A stretch of DNA of 64,000 nucleotides, from contig CAKTIE010000003.1 in NCBI GenBank assembly GCA_934565655.1, forward strand, positions 62,001 through 126,000, read 5' to 3'. Every line of letters begins with the position of its first letter. The stretch's first letter is position 1. Below, piece by piece: positions 47,321 through 56,399 of this stretch. The notes beneath the pieces were generated by a model. It was not told where the DNA came from, did not search any database, and saw only the letters and a list, made by a program, of their open reading frames with translations. The translations under genes and the position numbers were made by a program. This stretch comes from an uncultured Oscillospiraceae bacterium (GTDB lineage: Bacteria; Bacillota; Clostridia; Oscillospirales; Oscillospiraceae).

Positions 47321-48105
47321 CAAGAGTTTGCAATATCGAGAGCTTCCTGTACGGCTGGGCGCCCCGTGATCTCGCCATGGCGTGGGATAACGTGGGCCTG
47401 CTGGTGGGCGACGGCGACGCGGAGGTACACAAGGTACTGGTGGCGCTGGATGTGACGGAGGCGGTGGCGGCGGAGGCCGTGACCGTGGGCGCGGAGCTGA
47501 TCGTGGCCCACCATCCGCTGATGAACTGCGCGTGGCACAAGGTGCAGCATGTGACCACCGGCGACGCCCAGGGCCGCACCATTACCACGCTGCTGAAAAA
47601 CGGCGTGTCCGCCATCTGCATGCACACCAATCTGGACGCGGCGGAGGGCGGCGTCAACGACGTTCTGGCGGAAAAACTGGGCCTTCATGACACAAAACCC
47701 CTGACGGATGAAGAAATTGGCCGGTTTGGAACGCTAAATTGTGAAAAACCCCTTGTAGAGTTCCTACAAGATGTGATAAAATATTTGGGCTGTAATGGCC
47801 TGCGGTATGTAGACGGCGGCAAAGCGGTGCATCGCGTGGCGGTGGGCGGCGGCGCCTGCGGCGACTATATCGGCCAGGCCATCGCGCTGGGCTGCGACAC
47901 CTTTGTGACCTCGGATCTCAGCTATCATGAGTTCCTGGACACGAAGGGGCTGAACCTGATCGACGCGGGGCATTTTCCCACAGAGAATGTGGTCTGTCCC
48001 GTGCTGGCGGAGCGTCTGCAGGCGGCCTTTCCGCACATAACGGTGGCCCTGTCGGCCGCCCATGACCGAGAGATCATACAATATTGCATAAAGAAGGAGA
48101 AGTAA
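47317..48105 (+). CDS. Nif3-like dinuclear metal centre protein
   Basis: 262 residues, starting at GTG (GTGA overlap with trmK). AWDNVGLLVGD, LIVAHHPLMN and CMHTNLDAAEGGVND carry the metal ligands; the C-terminal half has VGGGACGDYI and DAGHFPTEN. Family members are hexameric toroids (YqfO); function uncertain, formerly GTP cyclohydrolase I type 2. The product stops 3 nt before yebC. Confidence 0.92.
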   Translation: MTRVCNIESFLYGWAPRDLAMAWDNVGLLVGDGDAEVHKVLVALDVTEAVAAEAVTVGAELIVAHHPLMNCAWHKVQHVTTGDAQGRTITTLLKNGVSAICMHTNLDAAEGGVNDVLAEKLGLHDTKPLTDEEIGRFGTLNCEKPLVEFLQDVIKYLGCNGLRYVDGGKAVHRVAVGGGACGDYIGQAIALGCDTFVTSDLSYHEFLDTKGLNLIDAGHFPTENVVCPVLAERLQAAFPHITVALSAAHDREIIQYCIKKEK

Positions 48106-48108
48106 ACT

Positions 48109-48843
48109 ATGTCCGGACATTCCAAGTGGCACAATATCCAAAAGACCAAGGGCGCGGCTGACGCCAAGCGCAGCGCCGCGTTTACCAAGATCGCCAAGGA
48201 GATCATCGTGGCCGTCAAGCAGGGCGGCAGCGGCGACCCCAACAATAACTCCCGTCTGGCTACCGTGGTGGCCAAGGCCAAGGCGGCCAACATGCCCAAC
48301 GACAACATCAAGCGCACCATCGACAAGGCGCTGGGCGCCGGTAACACCGATAACTATGAGTCCGTCACCTATGAGGGCTACGGTCCCTGCGGCGTGGCCG
48401 TTATCGTGGAGGCGCTGACCGATAATCGTCAGCGCACCGCCCCTGAGATCCGTCACTACTTCGATAAGTTCGGCAAGGGCATGGGCGCACAGGGCTGCGT
48501 CAGCTGGTCCTTCGACCGCAAGGGCGTTATCGTCATCAACAACGAGGATGAGGAGCTGGACGAAGAAGCCGTCATGATGGACGCGCTGGAGGCCGGTGCT
48601 GAGGACGTGGAGGCTGACGGCCCCGTGTTTGAGGTCACCACCGATCCCGACAGCTTCAACGACGTGGTCAAGGCGCTGGAGGAGAAGGGCTATTCCTTCG
48701 AGAGCGCGGAGATCGAGATGGTTCCCCAGAACTACATCACCATGACCAGCGAGGACGATGTCCGCAGCATGACCAAGCTTCTGGACATGCTGGAGGATAA
48801 TGAGGACGTGCAGAACGTCTGGCATAACTGGCAGCAGGATTGA
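48109..48843 (+). CDS. yebC: YebC/PmpR family regulator
   Basis: 244 residues. MSGHSKWHNIQKTKGAADAK is the unmistakable start, and ITMTSEDDVRSMTKLLDMLEDNEDVQ the C-terminus. Family members act as transcriptional regulators or, as shown for some, translation factors relieving stalling at proline stretches. AAGAAGGAGAAGTAAACT precedes the ATG; a terminator follows. Confidence 0.96.
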   Translation: MSGHSKWHNIQKTKGAADAKRSAAFTKIAKEIIVAVKQGGSGDPNNNSRLATVVAKAKAANMPNDNIKRTIDKALGAGNTDNYESVTYEGYGPCGVAVIVEALTDNRQRTAPEIRHYFDKFGKGMGAQGCVSWSFDRKGVIVINNEDEELDEEAVMMDALEAGAEDVEADGPVFEVTTDPDSFNDVVKALEEKGYSFESAEIEMVPQNYITMTSEDDVRSMTKLLDMLEDNEDVQNVWHNWQQD

Positions 48844-48855
48844 TCAAAACAGATA

Positions 48856-48892
48856 AAAAGGACCCCGAAACCAACGGTTTCGGGGTCCTTTT
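48856..48892. terminator. Bidirectional terminator between yebC and the NTF2-like gene
   Basis: 17-bp stem AAAAGGACCCCGAAACC / GGTTTCGGGGTCCTTTT, A-run and T-run on the two flanks. Confidence 0.92.
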
Positions 48893-49262
48893 ATTCGTGT
48901 ATCGGTGTTCCAATGTGCTTTTCCAGCCGCCAGGCCGGGGCAGGGCCGTCGTCGCCCCAGTATTCGTCAATGCTGCGGATCAGGTCATCCTCAACGCGGA
49001 TGAAGGAGACAACATGGAAGGACAGCGCACCGTCCCGGGAATAGACGTGGGTGGCGGTGATAAACAGATCACCGGCCTGCTCGATACGCTTAATAGCGCC
49101 GTCCCATGCGCCGGGGTACTCACAGTTGGCGCGGATGAACTCCTCCACAGTAAAATGTTCGTTGCTGTTGTGCCAGTTCACATAGGCGTCCGGGTGAAAA
49201 AATTCCCGCATCCGCGCAGCATCCTGCGCCAGTGTTGCACGCCAGAATTCATGCAGATCCAT
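48891..49262 (-). CDS. NTF2/SnoaL-like domain protein
   Basis: 123 residues, cone-like alpha+beta fold: LHEFWRATLAQDAARMREFFHPDAYVNWHNSN at the start and FIRVEDDLIRSIDEYWGDD at the end. Members bind or transform small molecules; substrate unknown. Last gene of a compact four-gene minus-strand cluster (50673 to 48891, gaps of 5-20 nt). Confidence 0.82.
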   Translation of the reverse strand: MDLHEFWRATLAQDAARMREFFHPDAYVNWHNSNEHFTVEEFIRANCEYPGAWDGAIKRIEQAGDLFITATHVYSRDGALSFHVVSFIRVEDDLIRSIDEYWGDDGPAPAWRLEKHIGTPIHE

Positions 49263-49282
49263 ATGCGTATCCTCTCAATCCA

Positions 49283-49852
49283 TCAAACGGAAAGCTCCGG
49301 AAACGGCACGAACGGTGCGGGCGGCACCGCGTGATCGCCCAGCGGCTTCTCCATCCACGCCATGTTGTACCATGTGCCGAACTTATAGCCGCAGTGGGGG
49401 AACCGGCCCACCGTGGTATAGCCCAGATGGGTGTGGAAGGCCACGCTGTTGCCGCTCAGATGGGCATCGTCGGCGTCGGGATAGGCGATGCAGGCGTAAA
49501 GACTCTGCACATGCTGCGCACGGGAGACATCCTCCAGCGCCTGATACAGCCGCTTGCCCAGGCCCCTGCCGCGAATGTCCTGCCGCAGATAGATGCTGGT
49601 CTCCACGGCCCAGCTGTAAGCAGCCCGTTCACCGAAGGGGCCGGTGTAGGCGTAGCCCAGAATTTCGCCGTTTTCCTCCGCCACAAGGTAGGGATAGCGC
49701 CGCAGGGTGTGGGCAATGCGGCCCCGGAATTCCTCCAGCGAGGGGACTTCGTATTCAAAGGTGATGGCGGTCTGCTCCACATAGGGGGCGTAGATAGCCA
49801 ACAGTGCCGCCGCGTCATCCAGGTTGGCGGTGCGGATGGTGATGGTATCCAT
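49283..49852 (-). CDS. GNAT acetyltransferase, phosphinothricin-type
   Basis: 189 residues. IRTANLDDAAALLAIYAPYVEQTAITFEYEVP and the acetyl-CoA loop RQDIRGRGLGKRLYQALED resemble PAT/YwnH acetyltransferases of phosphinothricin or methionine sulfoximine. Both are glutamine synthetase inhibitors, but true substrates are often amino-acid analogues in general. GAAGG lies 10 nt before the ATG. Confidence 0.85.
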   Translation of the reverse strand: MDTITIRTANLDDAAALLAIYAPYVEQTAITFEYEVPSLEEFRGRIAHTLRRYPYLVAEENGEILGYAYTGPFGERAAYSWAVETSIYLRQDIRGRGLGKRLYQALEDVSRAQHVQSLYACIAYPDADDAHLSGNSVAFHTHLGYTTVGRFPHCGYKFGTWYNMAWMEKPLGDHAVPPAPFVPFPELSV

Positions 49853-49857
49853 AAAAT

Positions 49858-50175
49858 TTATGCCTTCTTTCGTTTCTTCGGGACGGGTGTAATGGGCTCC
49901 AGAACGGCGATGACCTGGGCGGTCAGCGCCGTGTCATCGATGTCCAGGATGTAGTGCTCTTTTGCGCCCTCATAGGGGCAGCCGACACCGGCGCCCGCCA
50001 TAAGCTCTGCCAGCTCAGGCAGCTTCTTGACGAATACCGTGTTGTCACATACCGTCAGCAGGGGCTTGTCGTTGACGTAGACCATATATTCACCGAACAT
50101 CTTGCGATAGCGCACATCGCCGCACTCCGGCAAGCGCTCGCAGACGTATTCCATATAATCCTGTGTAGTAGCCAT
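49858..50175 (-). CDS. TfoX/Sxy N-terminal domain protein
   Basis: 105 residues with the TfoX_N fold: VRYRKMFGEYMVYVNDKPLLTVCDNTVFVKKLPELAELM and a basic end PKKRKKA. In Haemophilus the full-length protein controls competence; stand-alone N-terminal domains in Firmicutes are uncharacterised. AAGGAGATGCCCA-ATG. Confidence 0.88.
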   Translation of the reverse strand: MATTQDYMEYVCERLPECGDVRYRKMFGEYMVYVNDKPLLTVCDNTVFVKKLPELAELMAGAGVGCPYEGAKEHYILDIDDTALTAQVIAVLEPITPVPKKRKKA

Positions 50176-50187
50176 TGGGCATCTCCT

Positions 50188-50673
50188 TTATAAGTCGTAT
50201 TGCATGAAGATGGTGGTCTCCACCGGGCTTTCGTTGTAGCGGCCGATCTCATAAAATCCCATCTCTCGGTACAGGCGGATGGCGGCGTGCAGGAAGGGCA
50301 GCGTGTCCAGCAGCACATGCCGGTAGCCGATCTCGCGGGCATCGTCAAGGATGCGGCGGATCAGCGCCTCGCCCATGCGGCGGCCCCGAAACTCCGACCG
50401 GACATACAGCCGCTTCAGCTCGCCCCGTTCTTCGTCCAGCTTCCGCAGGCCGATGCAGCCCGCCGGACGGCCCTCCCAACAGGCCAGATACAGCCGCCCC
50501 TCCGGCATGCCGTATTTTTCCTCCGGGTGTGCCAGCTCCTTTTCATAGTTTTGCAGGATCAGGTACTGCCGCACGATCTCGTCCTGCTCCATCAGCATAT
50601 TGGTGTACTCGGTGAACAGCGTGACGATCTCCTCGCGATGGCCGTAGGCCGGGATCAGCTCCAGCTGCCGCAT
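50188..50673 (-). CDS. GNAT family N-acetyltransferase
   Basis: 161 residues. LKRLYVRSEFRGRRMGEALIRRILDDAREIGYRHVLLDT is the acetyl-CoA motif, and IRLYREMGFYEIGRY motif B. First gene of the GNAT/TfoX cluster. GGAGGCGATGCT before the ATG. Acceptor unknown. The 271-bp gap upstream (50674-50944) is AT-rich and divergent to the ABC importer operon; a possible TATACT -10 at 50881-50886 is the only signal I see. Confidence 0.88.
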   Translation of the reverse strand: MRQLELIPAYGHREEIVTLFTEYTNMLMEQDEIVRQYLILQNYEKELAHPEEKYGMPEGRLYLACWEGRPAGCIGLRKLDEERGELKRLYVRSEFRGRRMGEALIRRILDDAREIGYRHVLLDTLPFLHAAIRLYREMGFYEIGRYNESPVETTIFMQYDL

Positions 50674-50944
50674 AGCATCGCCTCCCAGGAAGGTTTTCCC
50701 CTATTGTATCCCTGCGCGGCAGCTAAAGCAAGCTTTTTTATGATGGCAGTCCGGTAAAGTTATCACTGGGTAACTGAACAGAGACATAAGAAAATGTTGG
50801 GTACGAATGTGACAAAAATAATATGGGAGAAAATGTAAAAAACAGAGAAAATTTTTCTTTTCAACTGAATAAATGTATGGTATACTTTTCCCAATATTAT
50901 TAAAAGTACTGTTCATTATTATGAGATCAGGGGAGTGAGAGCGT

Positions 50945-52456
50945 TTGAGTGAGCTGCTGAGAATGGAACATATCAGCAAGCGGTTCGGCAATTTCTATGC
51001 CAACAAGGACATCAGCCTGACCGTGAACCGGGGCGAGGTGCTGACGCTGCTGGGTGAAAACGGCGCGGGCAAGTCCACGCTGATGAATATTCTGATCGGC
51101 CTGTATCAGCCCACCGAGGGTAAGATCTTTCTGGAGGGCAAAGAGGTTCGGATCGAGTCGCCCAGCCAGGCGGTGAAGCTGGGCATCGGCATGGTGCACC
51201 AGCACTTCATGCTGGTGGAGGCCATGACGGTGTTTGACAACATCATCCTGGGCGACAAGCACGCCAAGGGCCTGTTTATCGACCGGGCCGCCCGCCGCAA
51301 GGAGATCGAGGAGCTGTCCGCCAGATACGGTCTGGACGTGCAGCTGGACCGCCTGATCACGGAGATCTCCGTGGGCGAGCAGCAGCGTACCGAGATCCTG
51401 AAGGCACTGTATCACGGTGCGGAGCTGCTGATTTTGGACGAGCCGTCCGCCGCCCTGACGGATATCGAGGTGGAGGGCCTGTTCGCCATCATGCGCAAGC
51501 TGGTGTCCGAGGGCAAGAGCATCATCTTCATCAGCCACAAGATGCGCGAGGTCATGCACATCTCCGACCGCATCACCGTGCTGCGGCTGGGCGAGGTGGT
51601 GGGTACCGTCAACTGCGCGGATACCGACAGCCAGAAGCTGGCCAGCATGATGATCGGCCGCGAGCTGACCACCTCCCAGTATGAGAAGAAGGACTGCGCC
51701 GGTGCGGATGTGGCGGTGCAGCTGTCCCATGTGGATTATCATAAGGAATCCAAGCACAACGGCCTGAACGATATGTCCCTGACGGTACACCGGGGCGAGA
51801 TCGTGGGCATCGCCGGTGTGGACGGCAACGGTCAGACCCAGCTGGCGCAGCTGATCACCGGCGTGATCGCGCCGGAGAGCGGTAGCGTGGAGTTGTCCGG
51901 CGCACGGCCCGCCATATTCGATCCCCATGGCTTTATCAAGGACGGCGTCTCCCATGTGCCGGAGGACCGCAATCTGCAGGGCCTGATCGGCGATATGACC
52001 ATCGCGGAGAATCTGGTGCTGAAAAGCTGCGACAGTGAGCGCTTCAGCAGCGGCAAGGGCCTGCTGCTGAAAAAGAAGGCCATCCTGGGCTACGCGGGCG
52101 ACATGGCGAAGAAGTACGATATCCGCTGCACCTCCGTGGATCAGGATGTGCGCAGCCTGTCCGGCGGCAACCAGCAGAAGGTCATTCTGGCCCGCGAGCT
52201 GGAGTCCGACCCAGTGCTGCTGGTGGCGGCCCATCCCACCCGCGGCCTTGACATCGGCGCCGCCAGCTTCATCCATGACCAGATGATCGCGGCCCGTGAC
52301 CGGGGCGTGGGCATCCTGCTGATCAGCGCCGACTTCGACGAGATCCTGGAGATGTCCGACCGGATCCTGGTCTGCTTCGAGGGCCAGATCATGGGCGAGT
52401 ATTCCGGCAAGAATCCTCCCATCGAGGAGATCAGCCTTGCCATGACCGGTAAGTAA
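50945..52456 (+). CDS. Nucleoside ABC importer, ATP-binding protein
   Basis: 503 residues with two ABC cassettes. Cassette 1: GENGAGKST, ISVGEQQRTEILKAL, LLILDEPSAAL. Cassette 2: degenerate P-loop GVDGNGQTQL with SLSGGNQQKVILAREL. This is the RbsA-like double ATPase of BMP-type (NupA/YufO) importers. The start is a TTG with GGGGAG about 9 nt upstream; an ATG at 50963 is an alternative. Followed by two permeases and the lipoprotein. Confidence 0.93.
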   Translation: MSELLRMEHISKRFGNFYANKDISLTVNRGEVLTLLGENGAGKSTLMNILIGLYQPTEGKIFLEGKEVRIESPSQAVKLGIGMVHQHFMLVEAMTVFDNIILGDKHAKGLFIDRAARRKEIEELSARYGLDVQLDRLITEISVGEQQRTEILKALYHGAELLILDEPSAALTDIEVEGLFAIMRKLVSEGKSIIFISHKMREVMHISDRITVLRLGEVVGTVNCADTDSQKLASMMIGRELTTSQYEKKDCAGADVAVQLSHVDYHKESKHNGLNDMSLTVHRGEIVGIAGVDGNGQTQLAQLITGVIAPESGSVELSGARPAIFDPHGFIKDGVSHVPEDRNLQGLIGDMTIAENLVLKSCDSERFSSGKGLLLKKKAILGYAGDMAKKYDIRCTSVDQDVRSLSGGNQQKVILARELESDPVLLVAAHPTRGLDIGAASFIHDQMIAARDRGVGILLISADFDEILEMSDRILVCFEGQIMGEYSGKNPPIEEISLAMTGK

Positions 52457-52471
52457 GGGAGGAGCGTGTAT

Positions 52472-53539
52472 ATGGAAAAGTTAAAACGCTCTCTGAGCAG
52501 CTTTGCTGTGCCGCTGCTGTCGATCCTGCTGGCCTTCATCATCGGCGGTATCATCATGGCGGCGCTGGGCGCCGATCCCTTTATGGCGATGAAGTACCTG
52601 TTCCAGGGCGCCTTCGGCTCCCGGGCCAGCATCGGTACGACGCTGAATAAATCCACCCCTCTGATGTTCACCGCGCTGTGCGCCTGCTTCGCCTATAAGT
52701 GCGGCGTGTTCAACCTGGGCGGCGAGGGCCAGTTCCTGATGGGCTCCATCGCCGCGTTCCTGACGGCCTTCTTCAGCGGCCTGACCGGCTTTGCGGGCAT
52801 CCTGCTGGCGCTGCTGGCCGGTACGCTGGCGGGCGGCATCTGGGGCATGATCCCCGGCGTGCTGAAGATCACCCGCGGCCAGAACGAGATGATCATCTCC
52901 ATCATGCTGAACTATGTGGCCACGCTGTTCATGGGCGTGCTCTATACCAGCTGGATCCGGGATGAGAACATTCCCCAGACCCCGGCCGTCTCCAAGCTGG
53001 TGCAGCTGCCCCGCGTGGTCTCCGACATGCGCTTTACCTGGGGCTTCGTGCTGGCGCTGGCGGTGGGCCTTATTATGTACTATGTGCTGTTCTGGACCAG
53101 CGGCGGCTTCAAGCTGCGGGCGGTGGGCTATAACATGACCGCCAGCCGCTTCAACGGCATCCCCGTCAAGCGCTATATCCTGACCAGCTTCATTATCTCC
53201 GGCGCCATCGCCGGACTGGGCGGCGGCGCGGAGCTGCTGGGTACCCAGTTCCGTCTCATCAACGGCTTCGGCGCGGGCTACGGCTTCGACGGCGTGGCCA
53301 TGGCCCTGATCGGCCAGCTGCACCCCATCGCAACGATCATCGTGGCGCTGTTCTTCGCGGCGCTGCGCGTGGGCTCCACCACCATGCAGGCCGCCAGCGG
53401 CGTTCCCACCAGCGTGTCCGACATCATTCAGGCGCTGGTGATCGTGTTCTCCGTGGCCGGTATGGCGCTGACGAAGCTGCCGGAATTCGAGTCCTGGAAG
53501 AATCGGTTGTTCTCTAAGAGAAAGGCGGGTGACAAGTGA
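52472..53539 (+). CDS. Nucleoside ABC importer, permease 1
   Basis: 355 residues, about eight to ten transmembrane helices; BPD_transp_2 family (YufP/NupB-like). CGVFNLGGEGQFLMGS near residue 80 and NEMIISIMLNYVA are diagnostic. GGAGG, 9 nt upstream, favours the ATG at 52472 rather than the GTG at 52466. Its stop overlaps the next start (TGATG). Confidence 0.92.
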   Translation: MEKLKRSLSSFAVPLLSILLAFIIGGIIMAALGADPFMAMKYLFQGAFGSRASIGTTLNKSTPLMFTALCACFAYKCGVFNLGGEGQFLMGSIAAFLTAFFSGLTGFAGILLALLAGTLAGGIWGMIPGVLKITRGQNEMIISIMLNYVATLFMGVLYTSWIRDENIPQTPAVSKLVQLPRVVSDMRFTWGFVLALAVGLIMYYVLFWTSGGFKLRAVGYNMTASRFNGIPVKRYILTSFIISGAIAGLGGGAELLGTQFRLINGFGAGYGFDGVAMALIGQLHPIATIIVALFFAALRVGSTTMQAASGVPTSVSDIIQALVIVFSVAGMALTKLPEFESWKNRLFSKRKAGDK

Positions 53540-54462
53540 TGGATTGGATTTCCAGTTTGCTTCTGGCCACCGTTCGCCTGGCCATCCCTCTGCTGCTGAT
53601 CTCTCTGGCCGAGCTGTACGGCCAGCGGGCCGGTATGGTCAACATTGGCCTTGAGGGCCTTGCCGCCATCGGCGCGCTGGTGGGCTTCCTGGCCTGTTAC
53701 ATCACCGGCTCCAACTGGCTGGGCCTGCTGTGCGGCGCACTGGCCGGACTGTTGGTCAACATGATCTACGCTTTCTCCACGGTGACGCTGTGCGCCGACC
53801 ATACGGTGTACGGCATGGCCATCAATATTTTCGCTCCGGCGCTGGCGTCCTTTATCTACCGCGTGTACTTCGGCACCGGCTCCGACCTGAAGCAGATCAC
53901 CACCATGTCCAGCATCGCCATCCCCGGCCTGAAGGACATCCCGGTCATTGGCCCGTTGCTGTTTGACCAGAGCCCCATGGTGTATCTCACCATCGCGCTG
54001 GTGGTGTTCACGTCCATTTTCTTCAGCCGCACCCGCGCGGGTCTCAGCTATAAGGCGGTGGGCGAGCATCCCAAGGCCGCCGCCACGCTGGGCATCAACG
54101 TCATCGGCGTGAAGTACATCGCCTGCATGATCTGCGGCGCGCTGGCCGGTATGGGCGGCGCGTACCTGACCACCTGCTACTCCAGCACCTATACCGACGG
54201 CATCGTGGCCGGACGCGGCTTCATCGCCCTGGCCGCCGTGATCTTCGGCCGCTGGAACGCTGTGGGCGTGCTGCTGGCCTGCCTGTTCTTCGGCTTCTGC
54301 GACGCTTTGCAGATCCGCCTGCAGGTGTCCGGCATCGGCATCCCGTATCAGTTCTTCCAGATGATCCCCTATGTGGCCACGGTCATCGTGCTGAGCGCCA
54401 TCGGCACCCGCCAGACCGGCCCCAAGGCCAACGGCCAGCCCTACCGCAAGGAGCAGCGGTAA
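53539..54462 (+). CDS. Nucleoside ABC importer, permease 2
   Basis: 307 residues, about eight helices; YufQ/NupC-like. GQRAGMVNIGLEGLAAIGA corresponds to the GGEGQF region of permease 1. The C-terminal GRGFIALAAVIFGRWNAVG is typical. Forms a heterodimeric channel with permease 1. Confidence 0.92.
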   Translation: MDWISSLLLATVRLAIPLLLISLAELYGQRAGMVNIGLEGLAAIGALVGFLACYITGSNWLGLLCGALAGLLVNMIYAFSTVTLCADHTVYGMAINIFAPALASFIYRVYFGTGSDLKQITTMSSIAIPGLKDIPVIGPLLFDQSPMVYLTIALVVFTSIFFSRTRAGLSYKAVGEHPKAAATLGINVIGVKYIACMICGALAGMGGAYLTTCYSSTYTDGIVAGRGFIALAAVIFGRWNAVGVLLACLFFGFCDALQIRLQVSGIGIPYQFFQMIPYVATVIVLSAIGTRQTGPKANGQPYRKEQR

Positions 54463-54522
54463 ACCGGTAATAACGCGAAACGCGCTATTATAAAAAGATT
54501 TCTATTTTAGGAGGAAACAAGA

Positions 54523-55569
54523 ATGAAGAAGTTTCTTGCGCTGCTGCTGGCGCTGGCTATGACCCTGTCTCTCGTGGCCTGCGGCGGCAACAACAACGCC
54601 ACCGACGGTGACGACGCCAACGCCAACACTGATGGCGAGAAGGTCTACAAGGTCGCTATGATCTGCGACTCCAGCATCAACGACGGTGGTTGGGGCGCTG
54701 CCTGCTACAACGCCATGATCAAGGCCGCCGAGGCCAAGGGTTGGAAGACCGAGGTCACCGACTCTATCTCTCAGGATCAGTATTATGACTCCATCGCCGC
54801 TTTCTGCGCCCTGGGCTATGACATGATCTACGCGCCCGGCAACCAGTACACCGACGCTGTCCTGCAGGCTGCAGAGGAGTATCCCGATGTTGCTTTCGCT
54901 CTGCTGAACGGCGCTGTGGATACCCCTGATAAGGCTGTCAACGGCAACGTGTCCTCTCTGCTGCCCAACGCACAGGAGATCGGCTGGATCGCCGGTGCTC
55001 TGGCCGGTCTGATGACCGAGAGCGGCAAGCTGGGCTTCATCGGCGGTATGGAGCTGGATACCACCAAGGGCAAGATCGCCGGTTTTGAAGAGGCTGCCAA
55101 GTACGTTGGCGAGCAGGAAGGCAAGACTGTTGAGCTGCTGCCCGTCCCCTATGCCAACTCCTTCTCCGATGCCCCCAAGGGCAAGGAGTTCGCCACTGAG
55201 CTGATCAGCCAGGGTGCTGACGTGTTCTTCGGTGACGCTTCCGCTGTTGACTCCGGCGCCCGCGAGGCCATCGACGATGCCAACACCGCTGCCGGTGCCA
55301 TCAAGATCTACGACATCGGCCAGCCTGCCGATATCCTGGGTCAGAACCCCTGCATCATCGGCTCTCAGGTCACTGATAACGCCGCGATGATCGAGGTCTG
55401 CATGGACGCTGTCGTGGCCGGTACCTTCGGCGGCAGCACCGTGTTCGGTACCCTGGAGAACGGCGGTCTGTCCGCCGGTGCCATCAACACCGAGCTGGTT
55501 CCCGCTGAGAAGGTGGAGAAGTACAACGCCTATCTGGAGCAGATGAAGGCCGGTACTTTCATGAAGTAA
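54523..55569 (+). CDS. BMP family substrate-binding lipoprotein
   Basis: 348 residues. Lipobox LSLVAC with lipidated C20, then an Asn/Asp-rich linker and the BMP/PnrA domain (VAMICDSSINDGGWGAACYNAM, YDMIYAPGNQYTDAVLQAA, GFIGGMELDTTKGKIAGFEEAAKYV). BMP proteins bind purine nucleosides, so the four-gene set is a nucleoside importer (family inference). The lipoprotein is last in the operon here, after its own strong ribosome binding site (AGGAGGAAACAAGA). Confidence 0.93.
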   Translation: MKKFLALLLALAMTLSLVACGGNNNATDGDDANANTDGEKVYKVAMICDSSINDGGWGAACYNAMIKAAEAKGWKTEVTDSISQDQYYDSIAAFCALGYDMIYAPGNQYTDAVLQAAEEYPDVAFALLNGAVDTPDKAVNGNVSSLLPNAQEIGWIAGALAGLMTESGKLGFIGGMELDTTKGKIAGFEEAAKYVGEQEGKTVELLPVPYANSFSDAPKGKEFATELISQGADVFFGDASAVDSGAREAIDDANTAAGAIKIYDIGQPADILGQNPCIIGSQVTDNAAMIEVCMDAVVAGTFGGSTVFGTLENGGLSAGAINTELVPAEKVEKYNAYLEQMKAGTFMK

Positions 55570-55591
55570 TCGCTTTTTCATCAAAAGCAGC

Positions 55592-55629
55592 AGTACCCGC
55601 GCACGCATTGCGTGCGCGGGTACTTTTTT
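55592..55629 (+). terminator. Terminator of the nucleoside importer operon
   Basis: Perfect 15-bp stem AGTACCCGCGCACGC / GCGTGCGCGGGTACT, then TTTTTT. Confidence 0.95.
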
Positions 55630-55636
55630 ACCTTTC

Positions 55637-55664
55637 TTGACATTTTCTGACAGCCGCTTATAAT
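55637..55664 (+). promoter_or_regulatory. Promoter of the YczE-like gene
   Basis: TTGACA, 16 nt, TATAAT. Confidence 0.85.
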
Positions 55665-55697
55665 AGAAAAGGTCGAAAAACGGAAGGAAAGAAGCAT

Positions 55698-56348
55698 ATG
55701 AGGAAAAGCATACGATTTCGATGGAAGCACTGGCTGCTGCTGTGTGTGGGCCTGTTGGTCATGGCCTTCGGCGTGGCGTTCTCCATAAAGGGAGGGCTGG
55801 GCACCTCGCCCATCTCCAGCCTGCCCTATGTGATCAGCCGCATCACGCCGCTGACCGTGGGTACGGCCACCATTGCCATGCATGTGACGCTGATCCTGCT
55901 GCAGATCCTGCTGCTGCGCCGCCGCTATCAGCTGATGCAGCTGCTTCAGCTGCCGGTGGCGCTGCTGTTCGGCATGCTGACGGACGCCGCCGTCAGCGCT
56001 TTGCAGGGCATCGTGCCGGGGTCATATCCCGCCCAATGGGGCCTGTGCCTTGTGGGCATTGCGCTGGTGGGAATCGGCGTCAGCATGGAGGTCACCGCCA
56101 ATGTGGTGGTGCTGGCAGGCGAGGGAATGGTACTGGCGGTGTGCCAGGTGTTCCCGGTGAAGTTTGCCGCAGGGAAGGTGGGCTTTGATGTAACGCTGGT
56201 GCTGCTGGCCACCGCGCTGTCGTTCCTGTTTCTGGGCCATCTGGAGGGCGTCCGTGAGGGAACAGTCGTGGCGGCCATCTGCGTAGGCATGGTGGTAAAG
56301 CTGGTCAACAAACCTATGGGCCGCTTTGCGGAGAAATATCTTTCCTGA
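55698..56348 (+). CDS. YczE/YitT-like integral membrane protein
   Basis: 216 residues, about five to six helices. FGVAFSIKGGLGTSPISSLPYVIS is the conserved opening of the YczE/YyaS/DUF6198 family, and GEGMVLAV and VKFAAGKVGFDVTLVL are later signatures. Function unknown. GGAAGGAAAGAAGCAT precedes the ATG. Lies between two purine transport systems. Confidence 0.85.
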   Translation: MRKSIRFRWKHWLLLCVGLLVMAFGVAFSIKGGLGTSPISSLPYVISRITPLTVGTATIAMHVTLILLQILLLRRRYQLMQLLQLPVALLFGMLTDAAVSALQGIVPGSYPAQWGLCLVGIALVGIGVSMEVTANVVVLAGEGMVLAVCQVFPVKFAAGKVGFDVTLVLLATALSFLFLGHLEGVREGTVVAAICVGMVVKLVNKPMGRFAEKYLS

Positions 56349-56350
56349 AC

Positions 56351-56388
56351 AAAAAAGGAACCAGTCCGACGGACCGGTTCCTTTTTTA
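56351..56388. terminator. Bidirectional terminator
   Basis: AAAAAAGGAACC.GTCC / GGAC.GGTTCCTTTTTT stem with one mismatch; serves the YczE-like gene and the convergent NCS2 gene. Confidence 0.92.
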
Positions 56389-56399
56389 TGATAAATACG